NCBI GenBank assembly: GCA_023412855.1
Contig: JAEZRJ010000057.1
Coordinates: 1 to 64,000 of the forward strand
Length of the DNA stretch: 64,000 nucleotides
Source: Bacillota bacterium
Lineage (GTDB): Bacteria; Bacillota; Clostridia; Lachnospirales; Lachnospiraceae
Direction of reading: 5' to 3'
In this document: positions 1 through 8,819 of the stretch, one piece after another
Numbering within the stretch: position 1 is the stretch's first letter
How the letters are laid out: each line of letters starts with the position of its first letter
Program-made: the position numbers and the translations under genes
Notes under the pieces: generated by a model
The model's database searches: none
The model's input: the letters and a program-made list of their open reading frames with translations, nothing else
What the model was told of the DNA's origin: nothing

Positions 1-161
1 TCATACTTCTCAATTAATTCCAATACCCGCTGCTTTTTTTCATTGCGGACATGAGCGTTGTTGGTAAGCACCCGGGACACTGTTGACGCAGATACTCCCG
101 CTTCTTTTGCTATGTCATAAATGGTAATTACCTTATTCTCACCACTCCTATAAGCATCCAT
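1..161 (-). CDS. LacI-family transcriptional regulator, N-terminal fragment (runs off the window)
   Basis: Only the first 53 codons are inside the window; the gene continues past position 1. The start ATG at 161 has AGGAG about nine bases upstream. Residues 11-35 read VITIYDIAKEAGVSASTVSR, the helix-turn-helix with hinge-side residues typical of LacI/GalR repressors. It lies 45 bases downstream of, and on the same strand as, the GH2 beta-galactosidase, so both are probably one transcript and this is likely the local repressor. A LacI-type operator at 2655-2668 in front of the GH2 gene fits that role. The effector domain is not visible, so the inducer cannot be inferred. Confidence 0.88.
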   Translation of the reverse strand, partial: MDAYRSGENKVITIYDIAKEAGVSASTVSRVLTNNAHVRNEKKQRVLELIEKY

Positions 162-206
162 TCGTCTTTTCTCCTAGCAATTATTTACTCTGTTTAAAAA
201 CCACTT

Positions 207-2609
207 TCATTCTATCATATAGAATTCCTTGTCACCCAACCCCTCGACCGTTATTTCCGTTGTAATCCTGCCGGGTCCATCTCTTCTGATATATGCCAGT
301 AGTCTGCCGTTTCTAGTACCTCTCTCCGCCTTTGCATACGAGGTATTATCACTCAAATCCCCATTTTCCATGCCTGCCAGAATTCCGGCTCCTTCTACCC
401 TTATCCCTATCAGCCGGTCATCTGCTGTTACAAGCCTTCCTTCCTTATCCAGAAGGCGAATCTCCATTTGATATAGGTAGCCTGAACCTTTCGACACCGC
501 TTCAAAGCTCTGCCCGCTAAGTATATCATCTTCTTCCCATAAGCTTGCCTGCACACGCACCGCATTACCTGTGGTACATAGAGACGCCGTTTTTACCTTT
601 TGTCCTTCTTCGCTATAACCTTCCGCCTCCAGTAACCCTGTTTCAAAAGGAACTATAAACTGATATGCACCATCGGCATTGTATTCCTTTGCACTGCCAA
701 CTTCTTTCCCATTAAGCAAAAGCCTGACCTCACTCAAATTAGAATAACACATTACCAATACATTCTGTCCATTCTCATAATTCCATCGCTGACTGTATGG
801 AATCCACTCTGCATTACGATCTGTTACCTGATTTTCAATTCCGGTAGCAAGCTCCAGAACAGCCTCCGTGCCCCATAATGCCTTTCTGCGTAAAAATCTC
901 GATTTTTCAAATCCTGCCACATCCAGAAGTCCCGCTGCGGACCCGTGGATTGGCCAGCCATGCGCTTCACCGAGATAATCGATTCCAGTCCAAAGGAATT
1001 GGCCGCTGATATACGGTTTATCCACTACGGCTCTCCATGCCTCATAGCTGTGGCCATTTTCACTCCCCAAAAAAGGCTTGCCGGGGAATTCCTTGTGATC
1101 ACGCGCATAAAACTGTTCTTTATAGTTATAGCCTACCACATCCAAAGCTTCCAGAATCCCCAGCTTAGCCGAGAGTTCCGGAAATGCCAAAGCCATTGTC
1201 ACCGGTCTGGTCGAATCTTCCTGTTTCACAATTTCCGCCAAATGCTTTGCCAAAGTTACCAATCGTACGGCATTCGGCTTGCAGGAATCATATATTCTCT
1301 CTGCGGCAGGTTTATCTGCATCATTATTTCCCGTCATAGTTTCAAACATCGGATGGCAATAAGGATCATTCGGATAATCAATTTCATTTCCAATGCTCCA
1401 TAAAATAACGCAGGGATGGTTCCTTGCCCTTTTCACCATGGCACGCAGATCTGCTTCATGCCATTCATGGAAATCCTCAAAATATCCCTGATGCTTGGGA
1501 GGATATACATTATGGCCCGTAGACCATTTATTCTTGGCATTTTCCCACTCGTCGAAAGCTTCATCCATTACAAGAAATCCCATGGCGTCACATAGCTCAT
1601 ACAGTTCCGGCATATGCGGATTATGGCTGCAGCGAATCGCATTACATCCACACTCTTTTAATTTGCTTAACCTTCTCTGCCAAACCTGTGCAGTCACTGC
1701 AGCACCTAAGCAGCCTGCATCATGGTGTACGCAGACACCTTTGATCGTTACTGCATTTCCATTCAGGAAGAAACCCTTGTCGGGAGAAAAGGAAATACTC
1801 CTGATTCCAACCATCTCTTCCCCTGCCAAATAGCGGTTCCCATCATTGACCGTATAAAATGTCTTCATTTGATAAAGATTAGGACTATCTATCGACCAGA
1901 GCCTCGGATGATCGATAACTCCCTTCAATCGTATCTGCGAAGATTGCCCGGCTTCTACTTCACAAGACTCTGTCAGCTTTTTTATAAAGGTTCCTTCCTC
2001 CGTACAAAAGTCAACTTCTACAGCAACCTTCACACATGCGTCCGTATCATTATAAATTTCCTGATATACATCGATTTCAGCACTATCCTCATCACATTTG
2101 CCCGTTTCAAATATAATACCATATTCTGAAGGATACACCAACTCTTCTATGGAAAGTGTTACCTTTCTGGTAATTCCACTCCCGGTAAACCATCTGGAAT
2201 CTGCTAAATCTGTATGTGTTACTTTAACGCAAATAACATTATCCGCGCCGTAATTGATAAAGTCAGTTAATTTATGAGAAAAGGTAACATAACCATTAGG
2301 ACGTTTCCCTAAATAATAGCTATTGCACCAAATCTGGCTATTTTTATAAATACCGTCAAAAACTACCCGTACATTTTTTCCTTCATATTCCTCAGGCATA
2401 TGAAAATGCAGCCGATACCAGCCAATTCCGCCTGACAGATAGCCCGTACCGCTGGAATACTCCTGTGAAAAGGGCTGTGTCACTGACCAGTCATGAGGAA
2501 TAGAAATACTTTGCCATTCTTTATCATCAAAGCCGGCATACCAGGCATTTTCGCATTCACCTAAATAAAATTTCCAATTCTCATTTAAGGTGATTTTTGT
2601 TGTATTCAT
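207..2609 (-). CDS. GH2 family beta-galactosidase-like glycoside hydrolase
   Basis: About 800 residues in the usual GH2 order: N-terminal jelly-roll sugar-binding domain (about 5-155), immunoglobulin-like domain (about 165-275), TIM barrel (about 280-590) and C-terminal beta domains. The barrel carries ILWSIGNEID, with the general acid/base Glu near residue 409, and FLGSENGH with the probable nucleophile Glu near 517. No signal peptide is visible, so it should be cytoplasmic and act on imported beta-galactosides or related oligosaccharides. An ATG at 2615 is only two bases from GGGAGG; the ATG at 2609 sits eight bases away and is the better start. The gene is first in a probable two-gene operon with the LacI regulator. 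Exact substrate is not determinable from sequence alone. Confidence 0.9.
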   Translation of the reverse strand: MNTTKITLNENWKFYLGECENAWYAGFDDKEWQSISIPHDWSVTQPFSQEYSSGTGYLSGGIGWYRLHFHMPEEYEGKNVRVVFDGIYKNSQIWCNSYYLGKRPNGYVTFSHKLTDFINYGADNVICVKVTHTDLADSRWFTGSGITRKVTLSIEELVYPSEYGIIFETGKCDEDSAEIDVYQEIYNDTDACVKVAVEVDFCTEEGTFIKKLTESCEVEAGQSSQIRLKGVIDHPRLWSIDSPNLYQMKTFYTVNDGNRYLAGEEMVGIRSISFSPDKGFFLNGNAVTIKGVCVHHDAGCLGAAVTAQVWQRRLSKLKECGCNAIRCSHNPHMPELYELCDAMGFLVMDEAFDEWENAKNKWSTGHNVYPPKHQGYFEDFHEWHEADLRAMVKRARNHPCVILWSIGNEIDYPNDPYCHPMFETMTGNNDADKPAAERIYDSCKPNAVRLVTLAKHLAEIVKQEDSTRPVTMALAFPELSAKLGILEALDVVGYNYKEQFYARDHKEFPGKPFLGSENGHSYEAWRAVVDKPYISGQFLWTGIDYLGEAHGWPIHGSAAGLLDVAGFEKSRFLRRKALWGTEAVLELATGIENQVTDRNAEWIPYSQRWNYENGQNVLVMCYSNLSEVRLLLNGKEVGSAKEYNADGAYQFIVPFETGLLEAEGYSEEGQKVKTASLCTTGNAVRVQASLWEEDDILSGQSFEAVSKGSGYLYQMEIRLLDKEGRLVTADDRLIGIRVEGAGILAGMENGDLSDNTSYAKAERGTRNGRLLAYIRRDGPGRITTEITVEGLGDKEFYMIE

Positions 2610-2654
2610 TAACATATCCTCCCTTTGTATAATTATTTCCTCGTTTTCATTCTT

Positions 2655-2702
2655 TGCAATCGGTTTCAGATATATTATCCAAGATTTCTTTCAAAAAGTC
2701 AA
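2655..2702 (-). promoter_or_regulatory. Promoter and LacI-type operator of the GH2 gene
   Basis: On the minus strand a -35 TTGACT (2697-2702) is separated by exactly 17 bases from a -10 GATAAT (2674-2679). Immediately downstream, 2655-2668 reads TGAAACCGATTGCA on that strand. It is an imperfect palindrome with the central CG and flanking AA/TT typical of LacI-family operators, and it also resembles a cre site. A repressor bound there would block initiation or elongation, consistent with control by the linked LacI-family gene or by CcpA. Confidence 0.6.
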
Positions 2703-2747
2703 TCTTTACAAAATATAGAAAAATGACAATAAAAGCTGCCGCTTCTC

Positions 2748-2937
2748 GATTATTATACGTCATCTGCTTTCTTCCAGGCAGAAAAGTCTTGCTGAAAAGG
2801 AAATCCTTATGATAATGCTCTTATAGAATCATTTTATGAGACCATAAAAAGAGAGCTTATTCAGGATTCTCATTATAAGACGCCTGAACAAGCTCAAGAT
2901 GATATTTTCAAATACATTAAATTATATTACAATACTT
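2748..2937 (+). pseudogene. IS3-family transposase (OrfB) C-terminal relic
   Basis: The plus-strand frame starting at 2748 reads YYTSSAFFQ, then an in-frame TGA at 2793 where IS3 transposases usually have Arg in SRKGNP. It continues KGNPYDNALIESFYETIKRE and ends in a region resembling the YKT.EEA..DI..YI..YYN segment of the rve/DDE domain. The part between the first motif and the stop is several residues shorter than usual, so an internal deletion as well as a nonsense mutation is likely. The rest of the element is missing and the reading frame runs into the 3' end of the neighbouring MCP gene on the other strand. It is the only transposase remnant I saw in the window. Confidence 0.82.
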
Positions 2938-4641
2938 TTACAATTGAAATGAACCCATATTTTCTTCTAATATATCAGCAACAACTTTCAATTGCTGAGA
3001 ATTGTCCTTAACTTCTTGTATTATATTTTTGAATTCACTGACAGATATTGATGTTTCCTCTGTATTCTTTTCATTTTTTCTGGCAATTGCTGTCAAGCTC
3101 CAAACGGCTTCCGTAATATAACCTCTCGCCTCGTCAAGCTGTGATGAACTGGATGCAATTTGGTTGACTGCTGAAAATGAATGGCCGATTCCATCAAGTA
3201 TCTTTTCAAATGCTAATTCCGCCTTCGATACATTTTTATTTTGCCTCTCCATAACTTTATTCACTTCGTTCATCGTAGAAACTGCTTTCTCAGAATTGTT
3301 GATCAGAACTTTAATTATGTCTTCGATTTGGTGGGCAGACGCATTGGATTGGTCCGCAAGTTTTTTTATCTGTGAAGCTACAACTGCGAACCCCCTGCCT
3401 GTTTCACCGGATCTCGCCGCCTCAATCGAGGCGTTTAATGATAATAGGTTTGTTTCTTCAGCGATAGCCGCAATTATTTTTGTTGCCTCCTGTATTTTTA
3501 TTACGGAATCATTTGTTGTATTCGTCTGCTCATATATCACCCCAATAGCGCTAATTGCATGCTGGTTTATATCATTCAAATCATCTAGAGTTTTTGAAGC
3601 CTCATCCGCCGCTTCTTTCATCAAGTTCATTTTTTGTATTAACTGGCTTACTTCAGCATTGGTGCCTTCAATCAACTTTCCAATATTAACGATATCCTCT
3701 GTTGCCTTTTCTGTTTTATCGGCCTGATTCGTTGTTTCCTGCACAATTTCATCTACCGCTTTTTCTACACTTTTTACCGTGGATACTGCAATATCCGCAT
3801 TATGGTCCAAATTATAGGATGCCTTGTATAGAATCATACTCTGCTGCTTAATCTGAGAAACAATATCGACCAGCCTTTTACGAAGTTCATCAATTGTATT
3901 TGCAATTTGCCCCATTTCGTCTTTGCGGCTACTAATTTGCAAGCTATCTGCTTCCTCTGTAAAATCAAGCATAGCAAATCGTTTTATTACTAATATAAGC
4001 TTTAATAATGGTTGAATTATATGCGCCGATATACCATAAGCAATAGTTCCGATAATTACAAAAGCAATAATTCCGCATAAAACAACGGAAGAAAAAATCT
4101 TATCTACCGAACTTAATATTTCTGACTCATCTGCAGTAATAACGAGCACAGCCGTGGCATTTTTAATTATGTAATAAGCCGCATACCTTTCTATTCCCTC
4201 ATCGTTTATCATAACCACACCATTTTCAGGAATATCGTGATTCGCAATGTCAGAAAGGATATTATCTGCCAGATCATTTTGTATTACTTTTCCGATTTTA
4301 TCCGAATCAGGATGATATAGTATTGTTCCATCTGCCAAAAATACATAGGCATAACTGGAGTCCACGCCATTAATCTGCACCATCCCTACCAATCGTTCCA
4401 ATGCATCTTTATTGAGTACCATACTTGCCGCTATGCTTCTTGAAATAGCCGAATCTATATTGGCGCCTGTTGTATCGCATACATCAGCCATATAATTTTG
4501 TAATATTTGATTATAACTTTTTCCTACTATGGACATTACCAGCGATAATACAATAGCTATAGTAAATGCTATTGATACAAGTACCAATGCAAGCATTTTG
4601 GTCTTTATAGACATCAATTTCCTCAGTTTATATTCTCTCAT
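2938..4641 (-). CDS. Methyl-accepting chemotaxis protein (MCP 1, alpha-galactoside locus)
   Basis: Membrane chemoreceptor of about 567 residues. A transmembrane helix near residues 15-40 is followed by an extracytoplasmic Cache-like sensor (about 45-180), a second membrane helix (about 185-210), a HAMP region and the signalling domain. The conserved hairpin tip is present as IAEETNLLSLNASIEAAR followed by GRGFAVVA. An ATG at 4653 exists, but the ATG at 4641 is preceded by GGGAG five bases away and looks better. It follows the alpha-galactosidase on the same strand, after about 150 bases containing a stem-loop, so it is probably the last gene of that locus. Its ligand is unknown; location suggests sensing of alpha-galactosides or a binding-protein complex. 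Confidence 0.93.
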   Translation of the reverse strand: MREYKLRKLMSIKTKMLALVLVSIAFTIAIVLSLVMSIVGKSYNQILQNYMADVCDTTGANIDSAISRSIAASMVLNKDALERLVGMVQINGVDSSYAYVFLADGTILYHPDSDKIGKVIQNDLADNILSDIANHDIPENGVVMINDEGIERYAAYYIIKNATAVLVITADESEILSSVDKIFSSVVLCGIIAFVIIGTIAYGISAHIIQPLLKLILVIKRFAMLDFTEEADSLQISSRKDEMGQIANTIDELRKRLVDIVSQIKQQSMILYKASYNLDHNADIAVSTVKSVEKAVDEIVQETTNQADKTEKATEDIVNIGKLIEGTNAEVSQLIQKMNLMKEAADEASKTLDDLNDINQHAISAIGVIYEQTNTTNDSVIKIQEATKIIAAIAEETNLLSLNASIEAARSGETGRGFAVVASQIKKLADQSNASAHQIEDIIKVLINNSEKAVSTMNEVNKVMERQNKNVSKAELAFEKILDGIGHSFSAVNQIASSSSQLDEARGYITEAVWSLTAIARKNEKNTEETSISVSEFKNIIQEVKDNSQQLKVVADILEENMGSFQL

Positions 4642-4656
4642 TTTTGCTCCCATCTA

Positions 4657-4720
4657 CCCGCTTTAGCGGGCGTACAAATCAAGGAGGACAAAGGTGCATT
4701 TCTTTCAGCCTTGCCCCCTA
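4657..4720 (-). other. Leader with stem-loops before MCP 1
   Basis: Positions 4657-4670 are a perfect inverted repeat (CCCGCT/AGCGGG with a TT loop), close to the MCP ribosome site. Next to it, 4671-4712 resembles 42047-42084, the leader of another MCP gene; both contain CTTTCAGCCTT and ACAAA..CAAGG blocks. No clear U-run follows, so this is not an obvious terminator. It could set the MCP level relative to the upstream catabolic genes. Confidence 0.4.
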
Positions 4721-4792
4721 ATGAGTCAATTTTCCTTTGGTAAAATGCTATTACAATCCTCTTGTTTACAATACTTATATTTCTCCCTAATC

Positions 4793-7003
4793 CTATACAG
4801 ACCTTAATTGATAAATTTTTGAACTGAAATCCCTTCCCTTATTACATAAATCTGCTTTGTTAATTATCATTCCAGCATGCATTAACTCATCTCCGCCAAA
4901 CCATACAGAGCTGTCTTCATCTAAAATATATTTTTTATTCTTATCCAAGCCCGATAACTTCAGACGTATCCACGCTTCATTAGGTACGTTCAGTATTTTA
5001 TAAAACCCAACTAAGGCTTCCTTTTTATCCTCTGATACTACCATCCATGCCCCTGCATTTTTTTCAAAGGGATTTTGCAATCTGTAAAAGTCACCATTCA
5101 TAATCAATCTTCGATACTTTTTATGAAATTCCACTTGGTCTTTTATGATTTCCTGCTCCTGTTCTGTCAGTTTCTGCAAATCCAATTCATAACCAAGCAT
5201 TCCGAATTGCGCAGCATTTCCCCGTGTTTCCAACGGTGTTATTCTGCCTACTTGCTGATTCGGAACCTCAGAAACATGTGCTCCCATACTGCTCAGCGGA
5301 TAAACATACGATGTTCCATATTGAATTTTAACGCGTTCTATTGCATCCGTATTATCGCTTGTCCACGTTTGGGGTGCATAATAAAGCATTCCCGGATCGA
5401 ATCTCGCTCCTCCGCTGGAACAAGACTCAAATAATATTTCAGGAAATCTCTCTATTAAGCGCTCATATAGTCTATATACTCCAAGTATGTATTTGTGATA
5501 TATCTTGCCCTGTTCATCGGCACTTTGTGCAATAGAATAAGTTTCCGTAAGATAGCGGTTCATATCCCATTTTATATATAAAATAGGGGCATTTATCAAC
5601 AACTGCTCCATCAAACCATAGATATATTCCACAACTTCCTCTCTTGTGTAATCCAATACATATTGATTTCTGCTTGGAGACGGAATCCTTCCCGGTGCGC
5701 ATAGTATCCAATCCGGATGATTCCTATATAAGTCAGAGTCTTTGTTTACCATCTCCGGCTCAAACCACAAGCCGAATTTCATACCCATGGCATTGATCTT
5801 CTTAGCTAATCCCTCTATTCCTTCAGGAAGCTTATCGTAGTTCGTTACATACCAGTCACCAAGGCTTGATTTATCATCATCCCTTTTTCCAAACCATCCG
5901 TCGTCCAAAACAAAAAGTTCTATTCCCATTTGTTTTGCTGCTGACGCTATATCCAGAACTTGCTGCTGCGTAAACTGTGGTCCGGTGTCCTCCCAATTGT
6001 TTATTAAGATAGGGCGCTCCTTATCCCTCCATAAGCCGCGTACCAGACGATTTCGATAGATTCTGTGAAAGGTCTGGCTCATTCCATTCATTCCCTGATC
6101 AGAATAAACCAATACCGCTTCGGGGCTTTGAAACAATTCTTCCGGCTTCAACAACCACGAAAAACCTTCCGGATGGATTCCTATTTGAATTCTTGTCATA
6201 TTGCAGGTATCCACTTCTACTGATTCTATATGGTTTCCGCTGTAAAGCAAGCTGAATCCTATCGCTTCCCCGCAAAATTCATTTGTATCCAAACGCTTAA
6301 GTGCTATAAAAGGATTTTGTTCCGCACTGCTGATTCCTCTTCTGCTGTTAATCCCCTGCACTCCCACATTCAGTTTACGGGAAATAACACCTCTCTCCCT
6401 CGCCCATGCACCGGATAGCTGAACCATTTCATATTCCGCATCCGGCAGGTCCACACTGGAACTAAATACCCTGTCCAATACTACTTTTTCATTGCCATGA
6501 TTATAAATTTTTACGCTGCGCGCAATAACGGGATAATCTCTGAAAATACTGTACTGCAAAATACAGTCTACCTTTAACAACGAATCTGTCAAAGTAATTT
6601 CTATCGTTTCTGCCTCATCTTCTTCCTCCACATATAAGGCCGGAAGACCCGAAATTTTCTGTTTTCCTTTATAAACCGAATGAGACTGATACCGAAAATC
6701 AGTAATTCTGCTTCCATTTTCCTGTACAATTTCCAAAGCTGGCTCTCTGAAATCTCCCGTTCCGGTTCCCGGATATTCCATCCGCGTATACTGCGGGCTG
6801 AAAAAATATTCGTCCTCTCTGGTATACACTGCCAGAGACCGATGCCGTCCTTCTAAAAGATAAGAATAATCATTTTTATGACATATCCTTTTTCCATAAT
6901 ATAAGTTTCCCATCTGTCCATTGGGCAATACTTTCATAATATAACTGATTTGATCATTATATAAATGGAACTCTTTTGCTTTTTCTGAAAATATAATAGC
7001 CAT
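4793..7003 (-). CDS. GH36 alpha-galactosidase
   Basis: 736 residues, the typical length of bacterial GH36 enzymes. An N-terminal beta-supersandwich (about 1-320) precedes a TIM barrel. LFVLDDGWFGKRDDD (about 363-377) binds substrate, YIKWDMNRY contains the nucleophile Asp480 and WTSDNTDAIER the acid/base Asp550. It hydrolyses terminal alpha-1,6-galactosyl groups, as in raffinose, stachyose or melibiose, in the cytoplasm. The start ATG directly follows the stop of the preceding permease (TAGATG), and its GGGAGGA ribosome site lies inside the permease 3' end, so translation is probably coupled. It sits in the binding protein-permease-permease-enzyme operon. Confidence 0.96.
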   Translation of the reverse strand: MAIIFSEKAKEFHLYNDQISYIMKVLPNGQMGNLYYGKRICHKNDYSYLLEGRHRSLAVYTREDEYFFSPQYTRMEYPGTGTGDFREPALEIVQENGSRITDFRYQSHSVYKGKQKISGLPALYVEEEDEAETIEITLTDSLLKVDCILQYSIFRDYPVIARSVKIYNHGNEKVVLDRVFSSSVDLPDAEYEMVQLSGAWARERGVISRKLNVGVQGINSRRGISSAEQNPFIALKRLDTNEFCGEAIGFSLLYSGNHIESVEVDTCNMTRIQIGIHPEGFSWLLKPEELFQSPEAVLVYSDQGMNGMSQTFHRIYRNRLVRGLWRDKERPILINNWEDTGPQFTQQQVLDIASAAKQMGIELFVLDDGWFGKRDDDKSSLGDWYVTNYDKLPEGIEGLAKKINAMGMKFGLWFEPEMVNKDSDLYRNHPDWILCAPGRIPSPSRNQYVLDYTREEVVEYIYGLMEQLLINAPILYIKWDMNRYLTETYSIAQSADEQGKIYHKYILGVYRLYERLIERFPEILFESCSSGGARFDPGMLYYAPQTWTSDNTDAIERVKIQYGTSYVYPLSSMGAHVSEVPNQQVGRITPLETRGNAAQFGMLGYELDLQKLTEQEQEIIKDQVEFHKKYRRLIMNGDFYRLQNPFEKNAGAWMVVSEDKKEALVGFYKILNVPNEAWIRLKLSGLDKNKKYILDEDSSVWFGGDELMHAGMIINKADLCNKGRDFSSKIYQLRSV

Positions 7004-7834
7004 CTATAATTTTCCTCCCGATGTTGCAACTCCCTCAATAAATTGTTTTTGAAAAATAATATAGATCAGCATCATTGGCCAAATTGCCAAAACTGCCGCC
7101 GCCATCAACTGTGGGTAATTTACTGAATATGCACTTGAAATTTTGGCTAATGCGGAAGATAATGTAGCCGCATCAGAATTAGAATTGACTATCATTGGCC
7201 ACATCAGCTCCTTGAATGAAAAGAGGGCTGTAAAAATAGCCAGTGCAATCAATCCCGATTTGGTCAATGGAAGCATGACCTTCCAAAAGGTCTGACCAAT
7301 ATTACAGCCATCTAATCTCGCCGATTCTTCCAGCTCTTTTGGAAGCCCCATAAAGAATTGCCGTAAAAGAAATGTACCGAATGCACTTACCAATCCCGGA
7401 AAAACCAATGCGAATATTGTATTGCGCAGACCCAGTTTATCGATCATTAAATATTGCGGTACAATAAAAATTTGCACGGGTACCATCATTTGAAACAGTA
7501 CCAGACTAAAGAAAAAATCTCTTCCAGGAAACTTTAATCTCGCAAATGCATAAGCCGCCATCGCACTAAACAGCACTGCGCAGATTACGCGGATGACCAT
7601 CATGGCAAAAGTATTAAAGTATAACCTTATAAAATCATTCTGTTGAATTACCATTTTATAATTATCCCACTGAGCTTCTGCGGGCAATAAGACGAACGGA
7701 TTCATGGATGTGGATTCGCTCACTGTCTTTAAGGATGTGACTATCATCCATAAAAATGGCAGTATCATAATACATGCGCCTAAAACTAAAACCAGATGTA
7801 TAAATAACGTAGTAATTGATTTTCTTCTTTTCAT
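7004..7834 (-). CDS. CUT1 sugar ABC transporter permease (MalG/MsmG type)
   Basis: Six-helix inner-membrane permease of about 276 residues. The MalG-type EAA loop is visible as EESARLDGCNIGQTFWKVMLP, the contact site for the ATPase. An upstream ATG at 7867 would overlap the preceding gene, but AAGGAGG is nine bases before the ATG at 7834, giving the usual short MKRRK amino terminus. With this start there are 14 bases between the two permease genes. It pairs with the next permease and the lipoprotein binding protein. No ATPase gene is present in this locus, so the system probably uses a shared MsmX-type ATPase encoded elsewhere. Confidence 0.95.
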   Translation of the reverse strand: MKRRKSITTLFIHLVLVLGACIMILPFLWMIVTSLKTVSESTSMNPFVLLPAEAQWDNYKMVIQQNDFIRLYFNTFAMMVIRVICAVLFSAMAAYAFARLKFPGRDFFFSLVLFQMMVPVQIFIVPQYLMIDKLGLRNTIFALVFPGLVSAFGTFLLRQFFMGLPKELEESARLDGCNIGQTFWKVMLPLTKSGLIALAIFTALFSFKELMWPMIVNSNSDAATLSSALAKISSAYSVNYPQLMAAAVLAIWPMMLIYIIFQKQFIEGVATSGGKL

Positions 7835-7848
7835 ATCTGTTATCCTCC

Positions 7849-8766
7849 TTACATATAATTTACCCATTTTTTCTGCAGCTTTGTCTGCACTACTGTAATA
7901 AGCATAATAATCAGCAAAAGGAGCATGACAATGGCTGAACCGTATCCTTTATTTGAATATTTAAATGAATTATTATAGAACAGATAAACCAGCGATACCG
8001 TACTATTGTAGGAAGGACTCGTAACCCCTATCATCATATAAACTACATCAAATACCTGCATTGAGGTAATAATGCTTGTAACAAGTACAAAAAACAGCGT
8101 CGGTGAAACTAACGGAAGCGTAATATTGAAAAATTGACAAATACCACTGGCTCCGTCTATATTCGACGCTTCATAATAATCTCTCGGAATTTCCTGTAAG
8201 CCTGCAAGAAGCAGAACCATACTGTATCCTATCGTACTCCAAATACCAATGATCGAAACGGAAAGCAGTGCTATATTAGGGTTATCTATCCAATTAACAG
8301 TATCGATTCCCCATTTATCCAGCAGATGATTAATCAGTCCATATTGATTATTGTACAACCATTTCCAGACCATAGTTACCGCTGCCGGTGCCGCTACCAT
8401 AGGAATAAAATAAATCGTTCTGTATATTCCTTTCCCTTTCATTTTTCCATTCAATGCTACTGCAAGAAGCAATGCAATTACAATCGTTACCGGAACAACA
8501 AGTAAAGTATAGCCGAATGTATTTCTTACGGCATACCAAACTTGAGTGTCCTGAAACATTTTTCCATAATTGTCCAGTCCAACAAATATGTTTCCCTTTC
8601 CAAATGCCCCACTCTTAAAGAAACTAAGATAAAATGTTTCAAAGATAGGAATGATATTTAATATAATGAGTCCCGCAATGGTAGGAAATATCATTCCCCA
8701 TCCCCAACACCACTCATTCCATGTTTTTACCGGGATTCTTTTTTTTGTTGTTTTTCTGCCTCTCAT
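7849..8766 (-). CDS. CUT1 sugar ABC transporter permease (MalF/MsmF type)
   Basis: 305 residues with a basic amino terminus, a first transmembrane helix near residues 22-42 and further helices typical of binding-protein-dependent transport permeases. The EAA-like loop is DYYEASNIDGASGICQFFNI (about 196-215). The ribosome site GAGGTAAGAATAA precedes the ATG. It forms the heterodimer partner of the downstream MalG-type permease. A strong stem-loop lies between it and the binding-protein gene, probably lowering permease expression relative to the binding protein. Confidence 0.95.
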   Translation of the reverse strand: MRGRKTTKKRIPVKTWNEWCWGWGMIFPTIAGLIILNIIPIFETFYLSFFKSGAFGKGNIFVGLDNYGKMFQDTQVWYAVRNTFGYTLLVVPVTIVIALLLAVALNGKMKGKGIYRTIYFIPMVAAPAAVTMVWKWLYNNQYGLINHLLDKWGIDTVNWIDNPNIALLSVSIIGIWSTIGYSMVLLLAGLQEIPRDYYEASNIDGASGICQFFNITLPLVSPTLFFVLVTSIITSMQVFDVVYMMIGVTSPSYNSTVSLVYLFYNNSFKYSNKGYGSAIVMLLLLIIMLITVVQTKLQKKWVNYM

Positions 8767-8782
8767 TTATTCTTACCTCAAC

Positions 8783-8816
8783 AAAAATGCGGCAGCAATG
8801 CTACTGCCGCATTTAC
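8783..8816 (-). terminator. Intercistronic stem-loop (partial terminator) behind the binding-protein gene
   Basis: Eleven-base perfect arms (8785-8795 and 8804-8814) enclose an eight-base loop, and on the minus strand the stem is followed by TTTTTGTT-like sequence. Placed between the binding protein and the first permease, it likely attenuates the transcript and protects the upstream mRNA, giving excess binding protein. Confidence 0.75.
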
Positions 8817-8819
8817 TTT

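Noticed and set aside
4657..4720. Cyclic-di-GMP riboswitch in front of MCP 1
   Set aside because: Such riboswitches often precede chemotaxis genes, but the conserved GEMM core motifs are absent.
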